A stretch of DNA of 5,905 nt from an uncultured Faecalibacterium sp. (GTDB lineage: Bacteria; Bacillota; Clostridia; Oscillospirales; Ruminococcaceae), in the NCBI GenBank assembly GCA_945982465.1, contig CAMFSB010000114.1, positions 1 to 5,905 on the forward strand. Direction: 5' to 3'. Numbering within the stretch: the stretch's first letter is position 1; each line of letters starts with the position of its first letter. The translations under genes were made by a program, and so were the position numbers. Below the pieces are notes generated by a model that worked only from the letters and a program-made list of their open reading frames with translations, ran no database searches and was not told the origin of the DNA. Below are positions 1-5,905 of this stretch, piece by piece.

Positions 1-109
1 CTGCGCGGCGGGGACTCTATGGCAGACGGTCGGCCACACCGCCCGGCCGCAGCCTACTGTTTCCACCCCGCCGCTGCGCGGCGGGGAGCCCAATGGCAGA
101 CGGTCGGCC
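1..109. repeat. Imperfect tandem repeat, two copies, 73-74 bp period, with GC palindrome
   Basis: Positions 1-14 are identical to 74-87, and 19-35 are identical to 93-109. The short segment between these blocks differs (4 bases at 15-18, 5 bases at 88-92), so the period shifts from 73 to 74. The second copy has a perfect hairpin: CCCCGCCGC at 66-74, loop TGC, GCGGCGGGG at 78-86. The first copy shows only the right arm because the window begins inside it. The block ATGGCAGACGGTCGGCC closes each copy, and the 36-65 stretch between copies is unique here. The array may continue leftwards outside the window. It looks like a REP-like palindromic intergenic repeat. The repeat itself is read directly; the interpretation is inferred. 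Confidence 0.75.
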
Positions 110-178
110 GGGGGAAAGGGGCGGTAAAGCAGAGGTTGGGAGGTTGGCTTTTAGACGCGCTCCTCAGCCGCAAGGCGT

Positions 179-199
179 TCCCGCTCCAAGCGGGATTTT
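179..199 (+). terminator. Terminator-like hairpin on the plus strand
   Basis: TCCCGCT (179-185), loop CCA, AGCGGGA (189-195) form a perfect 7-bp stem followed directly by TTTT (196-199) on the plus strand. A T8 run follows at 210-217. No plus-strand gene precedes it, so it may be part of a repeated element rather than a working terminator. In the minus direction it has no T tract. Confidence 0.3.
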
Positions 200-304
200 A
201 TCTCATCGGTTTTTTTTGCGATGCGCGGAGGGATCATCTTTCTGCCGGCGTCGGGTGTATCTCTATCCCGTGCGAAGCCCTTAGACCCCCTTATAAATCC
301 CCCT

Positions 305-327
305 CTGCGCAAAAGCATTTTGCGCAG
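305..327. repeat. Perfect 10-bp inverted repeat
   Basis: CTGCGCAAAA (305-314), spacer GCA, TTTTGCGCAG (318-327) is a perfect inverted repeat with a 3-nt loop. It folds equally well on either strand. It lies just beyond the probable terminator of argB and has no T tract of its own after it. It could be a secondary RNA end, a processing site or the arm of a small dispersed element. Confidence 0.7.
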
Positions 328-330
328 GAT

Positions 331-366
331 CAAAAAGTTTTTGCCCCGCTTTTTTCAAAAAGCGGG
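331..366 (-). terminator. Probable terminator region of the arg operon
   Basis: Reading the minus strand after the argB stop codon, the first strong structure is CCCGCTTTT, loop TGAA, AAAAGCGGG (positions 366 down to 345). It is followed by GGCAAAAAC and a T5 run (338 down to 332 region). The stem starts 20 bases past the argB stop. The T run is about 9 bases from the stem base, further than in a textbook intrinsic terminator, so termination may be partial or may use an alternative fold of AAAAAG with CTTTTT. The hairpin is certain; its function is inferred from position. Confidence 0.45.
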
Positions 367-386
367 AAAGCCGAACGCCCCCGGCC

Positions 387-1241
387 TTACTCCCGCCCGC
401 GGCGGCGGTAGAACAGCGTGCCGGAGCCGCGGTCGGAGAACATTTCCAGCAAGATCGAGTGCAGCACCCGGCCGTCGATGATGACCGCCTCGTGCACGCC
501 CTGATAGATGGCGTCGGCCATGCCGCCGATCTTGGGGATCATGCCGCCCGCGATGATGCCCGCGGCCTTGTAGCCCTCGATCTCGGACACCTCCACCTCG
601 GGGATCAGGGTGCTTTCGTCGTTTTTATCCCGCAGCAGACCGGCGATGTCGGTCATGGACACCAGCTTTTCGGCCTTGAGCGCAATGGCGATCCGGGCGG
701 CGGCGGTGTCGGCGGTGACGGTGGAGGGGTTGCCCTCGTCGTCCATGCCCACGTTGTCGATCACCGGGATAAAGCCTGAATCCAGCAGGTTGTTGATCAG
801 GGTGGGGTCCACCTGCTGGATCTCGCCCACATAGCCCAGCCGCTCGTCCTTTTGGGTGCAGCGCAGCATCTGGCCGTCCATGCCGCACAAGCCCACGCCC
901 CGGCCGTGCAGCTTTGCCACCAGGTCCTTGTTGACCTTGCCGGCCAACACCTGCTGCACGATCTCCATGGTGGGGCCGTCGGTCACGCGCAGGCCGCCCT
1001 CAAAGTGGCTTTCCACGCCCACCTTGTTCAGCATGTCATTGATGGCCGGGCCGCCGCCGTGCACCAGCACCACCCGCACGCCCAGCAGCGTCAGGGTGAC
1101 CAGATCGTTCATCACGGCGTTTTTCAGCGTTTCGTTCACCATGGCGTTGCCGCCGTATTTGATGACCATGGTTTTGCCGTGGTATTTCTGGATATAGGGC
1201 GTCGCTTCGCTGAACAGCAGCGCCATTTCTTCATTTTTCAT
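387..1241 (-). CDS. argB: Acetylglutamate kinase (N-acetyl-L-glutamate 5-phosphotransferase)
   Basis: This cytoplasmic enzyme phosphorylates N-acetylglutamate with ATP, the second step to ornithine. From the ATG at 1241 it has 284 residues, normal for the family. Amino-acid-kinase landmarks are VIKYGG with Lys28, HGGGP (61-65), GLRVTD with Arg85, Asp178 in TADTAA, TDIAGLL (197-203) and GGMIPKI with Lys237. The N-terminal helix ending in PYIQKYHGK is typical of arginine-inhibited hexameric kinases and absent from the short E. coli type, so feedback inhibition by arginine is likely. An in-frame GTG at 1250 would add three residues; ATG is preferred because GGTGG lies 5 bases before it and the family usually begins near MKNEE, but the choice is open. 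Odd point: the usual Asn-x-Asn-Ala-Asp is Thr-Val-Thr-Ala-Asp (174-178). It is the last visible gene of the cluster, 33 bp after argJ. Confidence 0.95.
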   Translation of the reverse strand: MKNEEMALLFSEATPYIQKYHGKTMVIKYGGNAMVNETLKNAVMNDLVTLTLLGVRVVLVHGGGPAINDMLNKVGVESHFEGGLRVTDGPTMEIVQQVLAGKVNKDLVAKLHGRGVGLCGMDGQMLRCTQKDERLGYVGEIQQVDPTLINNLLDSGFIPVIDNVGMDDEGNPSTVTADTAAARIAIALKAEKLVSMTDIAGLLRDKNDESTLIPEVEVSEIEGYKAAGIIAGGMIPKIGGMADAIYQGVHEAVIIDGRVLHSILLEMFSDRGSGTLFYRRRGRE

Positions 1242-1274
1242 ACCGTCCACCCGTCTTTCCGGTTGTATGCCGCG

Positions 1275-2501
1275 TCAGCTGCGGTAGTCGCCGTTGATGC
1301 GCACATAGTCGTAGGTCAGGTCGCACCCCCACGCCTTGCCCTCGGCGTCGCCGCAGCCCATATCCACCTTGACCAGAATGTCGTGGGCCGACAGCACCTT
1401 GCTGGCTTCCTCCTCGCTGTAGGGGTGGTAGGCGGCGTTTTCGCACACAAACACCTCGCCGTACTCGCTGGCAAGCCGCACCGATACATGCTCGATGGAA
1501 AAATCACCGGGCGTGTAGCCGATGGCGCACAGGATGCGCCCCCAGTTGGCGTCGCGGCCGAACACCGCCGCCTTGAACAGGTTGGAGCACACCACGCTCT
1601 TGGCTACAGCGCGGGCCGTGGCGTGGTCGGGCGCGCCGGTCACCTGGCAGGTGATCAGGTGGGTGGCGCCCTCGCCGTCCGAAGCGTGCAGCGCGCACAT
1701 GTGCTCGGCCACAGCGTGCAGGGCGGCCACGAACTTGTCGTACTCCGCGCCCTCGGTCTCCACGGGGGCGTTGCCCGCCAGGCCCGAGGCCAGCAGCAGC
1801 AGCGTGTCGTTGGTGGAGGTGTCCAGATCCACGCTCATCTGGTTGTAGGTGGTAGGCACCACGGTCTGCAGCGCCTGTTTGAGCAGGGCCGGGCTGACGG
1901 CCGCGTCGGTGGTGTAAAAGGCCAGCATGGTGGCCATGTTGGGGGCGATCATACCGCTGCCCTTGCCAATGGCGCCCAGCCGGCAGGTCTTGCCGCCCAG
2001 CTCAAACTCAATGGCGTATTCCTTGGGGTAGGTGTCGGTGGTCATGATGGCCATGGCGGCCTTCAGGCTGCCGGTGACCGAGGCTTCCAGCAGGGCAGCC
2101 GCCTCCGGGATGCCCTTTGCAAAGGGGTCGATGGTCATAGGCTGGCCGATCACGCCTGTGGACGCGGGCAGCACGTCCTCGGCCGGGATGCCCAGCGCCT
2201 CGCCCACCAGCGTGCAGCAGGCGTTTGCCAGGTCCACGCCGTTGGCCGCGCAGGTGTTGGCGTTGCCGCTGTTGACCAGCACGGCCTGGGCGTAGCCATC
2301 GGCCAGATGGGCGCGGTCCACCTTGATGGGCGCGCCGTACACCTTGTTGGTGGTGAACACGCCCGCCGCCGCGCAGCGCACCTCCGCCTTGATGATGGCC
2401 AGATCCAGCTTGTTGGGGTTGGCCCGGAACCCGGCATGCACGCCGGCGGCCGCAAAGCCTTTGGCAGCGCACACGCCGCCGGGAATGACTGTATATTCCA
2501 T
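1275..2501 (-). CDS. argJ: Bifunctional ornithine acetyltransferase / N-acetylglutamate synthase
   Basis: The enzyme moves the acetyl group from N-acetylornithine to glutamate, releasing ornithine and regenerating N-acetylglutamate. Some members also use acetyl-CoA; which type this is cannot be told from sequence alone. It has 408 residues, the normal length. The precursor cleaves itself at Ala190-Thr191 within APNMATML (187-193), and Thr191 becomes the nucleophile of the beta chain. Thr115-Gly116 in PASTGVIG match the oxyanion hole, Lys180 lies in GKGSGM, and Glu277 in SDGEGATHL matches the conserved active-site glutamate. The C-terminus TYDYVRINGDYRS is typical. The ATG at 2501 follows AGGAG at 2511-2515. 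An unusual Leu226 replaces the Gly of the usual VDGDTSTND motif. Having argJ next to argB and argC supports the cyclic acetyl pathway. Confidence 0.97.
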   Translation of the reverse strand: MEYTVIPGGVCAAKGFAAAGVHAGFRANPNKLDLAIIKAEVRCAAAGVFTTNKVYGAPIKVDRAHLADGYAQAVLVNSGNANTCAANGVDLANACCTLVGEALGIPAEDVLPASTGVIGQPMTIDPFAKGIPEAAALLEASVTGSLKAAMAIMTTDTYPKEYAIEFELGGKTCRLGAIGKGSGMIAPNMATMLAFYTTDAAVSPALLKQALQTVVPTTYNQMSVDLDTSTNDTLLLLASGLAGNAPVETEGAEYDKFVAALHAVAEHMCALHASDGEGATHLITCQVTGAPDHATARAVAKSVVCSNLFKAAVFGRDANWGRILCAIGYTPGDFSIEHVSVRLASEYGEVFVCENAAYHPYSEEEASKVLSAHDILVKVDMGCGDAEGKAWGCDLTYDYVRINGDYRS

Positions 2502-2534
2502 GAAATCCCTCTCCTGATGGTTTGATCTGCGGAC

Positions 2535-2552
2535 AAAACGCCCCGGCAGGGC
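2535..2552 (-). other. Small hairpin with T4 run between argC and argJ
   Basis: Immediately after the argC stop codon the minus strand reads GCCCTGCCGGGGC followed by GTTTTG. The stem has four GC pairs plus a T-G pair and a 3-nt loop. It looks like a weak terminator or attenuator within the operon, or an RNA processing or stability element that could adjust argJ and argB levels against argC. The stem is short and the T run only four bases, so this may be chance in GC-rich DNA. Confidence 0.25.
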
Positions 2553-3489
2553 TTATTCCAGGCCGGTGGCTTCGTCCAGCCCCAGCAGTACGTTCATGCA
2601 CTGCACCGCCGCGCCCGACGAGCCTTTGCCCAGGTTGTCGAACAGGGCGATCAGCAGCATCTGGCTGCCGTCGGGGCTGGCGGTGACGTACAGCTCCATT
2701 TTGTCGGTGCCGCGCAGCCCGCCGGCCGAGAGCATGCCGTCAGCGGGCAGGTCGTTCAGCCCGTGGACGGTGATCTGCGCTTCGCCGGCGTAATACTGCG
2801 CCAGCGCGCCGGCCACTTCGGCCGGGGTTTTGCCGGCCAGCAGTTCCATGCGCAGCGGCACGGCGACTTCCATGCCGGAATAGTAATCGTCCACGATGGG
2901 GCAAAACACCGGCGGGGCCGCAAGGCCGGCCACGGCCTGCATTTCGGGCAGGTGCTTGTGGTGCAGCGTCAGGCCGTAGGCGCGGGGCGCGTCGTACCCG
3001 GCGGGCAGGGGGCTGCCCTCGTACTCGGCGATCATCTTTTTGCCGCCGCCGGAATAGCCGGTCAGGCTGTGGCAGGTGAACGGGTAATCCGCCGCCGCCA
3101 GCCCCAGCTCCACCAGCGGGCGGGCCAGCGCGATAAAGCCGCTGGCGTGGCAGCCGGGCACCGCCACGCGGGCGGTGGTGCGCAGCGCTGCCCGCTGGCC
3201 GTGCAGCTCGGGGAAGCCGTACACCCACCCGGGCGCAGTGCGGAACGCGGTGGAAGTGTCCAGCACCTTTACATCCGGCCGCAGCAGCGGCACCACCTCG
3301 CGGCTGGCCGCGTCCGGCAGGCACAGAAACGCCAGGTCGGCGCGGTTGATGGCTTCGGCGCGGGCGCCGAGGTTTTTGCGGTTTTCTTCGGAGATGGCCA
3401 GCAGCTCGATGCAATCGGCAAAGGCCGGGCCGGCCAGCCGGTCGGCGATGCGCAGGCCGGTGGTGCCCGAAGAACCGTCGATGAACACC

Positions 3490-3503
<14 letters not shown>
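2553..3503 (-). CDS. argC: N-acetyl-gamma-glutamyl-phosphate reductase, type 2
   Basis: ArgC uses NADPH to reduce N-acetylglutamyl phosphate to N-acetylglutamate semialdehyde, the step after ArgB. The 316 residues and the opening KVFIDGSSGTTGL match the shorter type-2 family rather than the roughly 345-residue type 1. The Rossmann dinucleotide-binding loop is GSSGTTG (10-16). The catalytic Cys118 lies in VPGCHASGF (115-123), and the conserved His-rich segment HHKHLPE (181-187) supplies the acid/base histidine. The C-terminal KGSSGAAVQCMN (293-304) is the usual family ending. The ATG at 3503 lies inside argH, giving a 14-bp overlap, with GGAGG 6 bases upstream. This points to translational coupling. 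No disrupted or missing active-site residue was seen. Confidence 0.96.
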
Positions 3504-4896
<1,393 letters not shown>

Positions 4897-4901
4897 AAGG
4901 C

Positions 4902-4908
4902 CCTCCTT
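4902..4908 (-). promoter_or_regulatory. Perfect Shine-Dalgarno sequence of argH
   Basis: The minus strand reads AAGGAGG, followed by GCCTT and the argH ATG. This full match to the 16S rRNA 3' end at 5-base spacing fixes the start at 4896 and suggests strong initiation independent of argG. Confidence 0.85.
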
Positions 4909-4953
4909 TATCCGTGTTCAAAACAAGGTTTGCGCAGCGGCGCGCCGCCGCTC

Positions 4954-4981
4954 GGAATACGGCAAAACCGCCGCGGGTCAA
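4954..4981 (-). promoter_or_regulatory. Candidate sigma-70-type promoter for argHCJB
   Basis: On the minus strand TTGACC (4981 down to 4976) matches the -35 consensus at five of six bases. After a 16-base spacer, TATTCC (4959 down to 4954) matches the -10 consensus at only three of six. It would start RNA about 50 bases before argH, in the only gap large enough for an internal promoter. The weak -10 makes this tentative. Confidence 0.2.
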
Positions 4982-5089
4982 AAGACGCCGTGGCGGCTGC
5001 CGCGGCCCGCCCTTGGGCCGGGGGGACCCGCGCGCAGTGCAGCGCGCGCGGGGGAGAATAGCAGGGGACAGCGCCGCGCATTGCGGCGC

Positions 5090-5118
5090 GGCTGCTGCAA
5101 ACGCGCAGCCCCTTTTTT
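5090..5118 (+). terminator. Intrinsic terminator-like structure on the plus strand
   Basis: GGCTGC (5090-5095) and GCAGCC (5105-5110) form a 6-bp GC-rich stem with a 9-base loop, followed by CC and T6 (5113-5118) on the plus strand. This has the layout of an intrinsic terminator but points against all genes in the window, and no plus-strand gene precedes it. On the minus strand the T run becomes an A run on the upstream side, so it would not end argG transcription by itself. Confidence 0.4.
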
Positions 5119-5137
5119 GCCGCGCCACGATCCGGAG

Positions 5138-5164
5138 CGATGTCGCCGCGCAGGCGGCGCATCG
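5138..5164 (-). other. Long hairpin just after argG
   Basis: CGATG (5138-5142) pairs with CATCG (5160-5164), and CGCCGC (5144-5149) pairs with GCGGCG (5154-5159) around a GCAG loop. Together this is an 11-bp stem with one bulged base at 5143. It begins 19 bases past the argG stop codon. Neither side has a T tract, so it is more likely an RNA-stabilising 3' structure or pause site than a classic terminator. Confidence 0.5.
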
Positions 5165-5183
5165 AATCCAGCGGAGCCGGCGG

Positions 5184-5905
5184 TTACTCTTTGGGCCAGT
5201 TCTTGGACAGCTTGGCCCGCTCCTTGATGCTCAGGCCGAACAGGTTGATGAAGCCGGCCGCGTCGGCCTGGTTGTAGTCCTCATCCTCGCCGAAGGAGGC
5301 GGTCTGCTCGTCATACAGCGTATAGGGGCTGGTGACGCCGGCGTTGATCATGTTGCCCTTGTACAGCTTCAGCTCCACATCGCCGGTGACGTTCTGGCAC
5401 AGGCTGTCGGCAAAGGCGTCCAGCGCCTGCCGCAGCGGGGTGAACCACTGGCCGTTGTACACCAGGTCGGCGTACTTCTGGGCCAGCTGCGCCTTGAAGT
5501 GGGCGCTTTCCTTATCCAGCGTGATGGTCTCCAGCACGTTGATGGCCTTGTACAGGATGGCGCCGCCGGGGGTCTCGTACACGCCGCGGCTCTTCATGCC
5601 CACCAGACGGTTCTCGACGATATCCAGCAGGCCGATGCCGTTGGCGCCGCCCACCTTGTTCAGGTACTCCACCAGTTCCACCGGCCCCATGGCCTGGCCG
5701 TCCACAGCGGTGGGCACGCCCTTTTCAAAGTGGATGGACACATAGGTGGGCACATCGGGCGCCTGCTCGGGGCTGACGCCCAGCTCCAAAAAGCCCGGCT
5801 TGTTGTACTGCGGCTCGTTGGCGGGGCTTTCCAGGTCCAGGCCCTCGTGGGACAGGTGCCGGAGATTTTTGTCGTGGGATGAGGTGGTCTGGCGGGTGAG
5901 GCGGG
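5184..5905 (-). CDS. argG: Argininosuccinate synthase, C-terminal part (5' end outside window)
   Basis: The enzyme joins citrulline and aspartate, using ATP, to make argininosuccinate for ArgH. The frame is open to the window edge, giving 239 visible C-terminal residues of an expected 400 or so. The ATP-binding N-terminal domain is outside. Recognisable blocks are HLSHEGLDLE, then ANEP, FEKGVP, and GIGLLDIVENRLVGMKSRGVYETPGG (split here only by naming: VENR and SRGVYETPG). The Glu of VENR and the Tyr of GVYE are 12 residues apart, matching the two citrulline-contacting residues known in the family. A TTG codon at 5789 is only an internal Leu, since homology continues upstream of it. One oddity near the edge: the usual NLW is NLR (Arg codon at 5859-5861). 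argG would be the first gene of the cluster as seen here; its promoter is off-window. Confidence 0.95.
   Translation of the reverse strand, partial: RLTRQTTSSHDKNLRHLSHEGLDLESPANEPQYNKPGFLELGVSPEQAPDVPTYVSIHFEKGVPTAVDGQAMGPVELVEYLNKVGGANGIGLLDIVENRLVGMKSRGVYETPGGAILYKAINVLETITLDKESAHFKAQLAQKYADLVYNGQWFTPLRQALDAFADSLCQNVTGDVELKLYKGNMINAGVTSPYTLYDEQTASFGEDEDYNQADAAGFINLFGLSIKERAKLSKNWPKE

Larger units (their letters stand above)
110..344. other. Intergenic region downstream of argB, no convincing gene
   Basis: Together with the tandem repeat before it and the terminator region after it, this makes up the 386 bases left of argB. It contains a perfect 8-base tandem duplication (GAGGTTGG at 132-139 and 140-147), a T8 run at 210-217 flanked by CATCG/CGATG arms (204-208 and 219-223), and the hairpins listed separately. 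A minus-strand frame at 151-333 could encode 60 charged residues from a TTG start, but that start has no ribosome-binding site and sits inside a palindrome. Overlapping plus-strand frames begin in the repeat. From memory, peptides of the kind GGFIRxSKGFAR occur as spurious translations of intergenic repeats in Clostridia, which would fit a dispersed element; this is not verified. Confidence 0.5.
4897..5183. other. GC-rich structured spacer between argG and argH
   Basis: This 287 bp spacer is far larger than the other gaps in the cluster and has no supported gene. It holds a chain of inverted repeats: AGCGGCG/CGCCGCT (4936-4942 and 4946-4952), CGGCCC/GGGCCG (5003-5008 and 5015-5020), CCCGCGCGC/GCGCGCGGG (5027-5035 and 5044-5052), GCGCCGC/GCGGCGC (5071-5077 and 5083-5089), GGCTGC/GCAGCC (5090-5095 and 5105-5110) and the long hairpin at 5138-5164. 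A minus-strand frame at 4908-5162 (84 codons) lacks a ribosome-binding site and has low-complexity Arg/Ala/Pro composition, so it is not called. No clear ArgR operator was seen. The spacer could hold the argG 3' end, the argH promoter and possibly an inserted repeat. Confidence 0.6.

Noticed and set aside
1..109. Possible CRISPR array (about 44-base repeat with 30-base spacer)
   Set aside because: Only two copies are visible, the repeat centre differs in sequence and length, and no cas gene is present.
151..333. 60-codon minus-strand gene starting at TTG
   Set aside because: No ribosome-binding site, the start lies in a palindrome, and the frame spans several hairpins. It is better explained as part of an intergenic element.
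19..411. 130-codon plus-strand gene starting in the tandem repeat
   Set aside because: It runs through repeats, hairpins and the argB terminator and into the end of argB antisense, with no family resemblance.
852..2525. A 557-codon open frame on the plus strand across argB and argJ
   Set aside because: It is antisense to two clear arg genes and is rich in His, Val, Gly and Ala, the usual shadow of GC-biased codon use. No protein family is recognisable.
4908..5162. 84-codon minus-strand gene in the argG-argH spacer
   Set aside because: No ribosome-binding site, low-complexity composition, and it is made largely of inverted repeats.
4897..5183. ArgR operator (ARG box) or T-box leader before argH
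   Set aside because: I could not find a convincing TGAAT-N4-ATTCA type palindrome or T-box landmarks. A scored motif search would be needed to exclude a weak site.
5184..5789. argG taken as a short gene starting at TTG 5789
   Set aside because: The same frame stays open to the window edge and encodes matching ArgG sequence (HLSHEGLDLE, ANEP), so the gene is cut by the window rather than short.

Overview
The window is one arginine-biosynthesis cluster. All five genes lie on the minus strand and run from right to left: argG (3' part only), argH, argC, argJ, argB. High GC content, strong AGGAGG-type ribosome-binding sites, a short type-2 ArgC and GC-rich hairpins between genes suggest a high-GC Gram-positive of the class Clostridia. 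The closest guess is the Oscillospiraceae/Ruminococcaceae group (Faecalibacterium, Gemmiger or Subdoligranulum type). That placement is an inference from sequence style, not a database match.

Layout, left to right. Positions 1-386 hold no convincing gene. They contain two copies of an imperfect 73-74 bp tandem repeat with a strong palindrome (1-109), then a stretch of perfect short hairpins (about 150-366) that looks like a mobile or dispersed intergenic element and probably includes the operon's end. argB (387-1241), argJ (1275-2501), argC (2553-3503) and argH (3490-4896) are tightly packed: argH and argC overlap by 14 bp, and the other gaps are about 30 and 51 bp. A 287 bp, very GC-rich spacer with a series of hairpins separates argH from argG. 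argG (5184 to beyond 5905) is cut by the right edge, and 239 C-terminal residues are visible.

The genes cover most of the pathway. ArgJ makes N-acetylglutamate by moving the acetyl group from N-acetylornithine, giving the energy-saving cyclic route. ArgB phosphorylates N-acetylglutamate and ArgC reduces the product to the semialdehyde. ArgJ also releases ornithine. ArgG and ArgH turn citrulline plus aspartate into arginine plus fumarate. The aminotransferase (argD) and ornithine carbamoyltransferase (argF) are not in the window. ArgB has the N-terminal helix seen in arginine-inhibited enzymes, so feedback control probably acts there.

I found no undescribed system. The observations most worth a second look are substitutions in normally conserved motifs (ArgB Asn-x-Asn replaced by Thr-x-Thr, ArgJ Gly to Leu, ArgH near GRSRNDQ, ArgG Trp to Arg), the structured spacer with a terminator-like hairpin facing the opposite way to every gene, and the repeat-rich region after argB.
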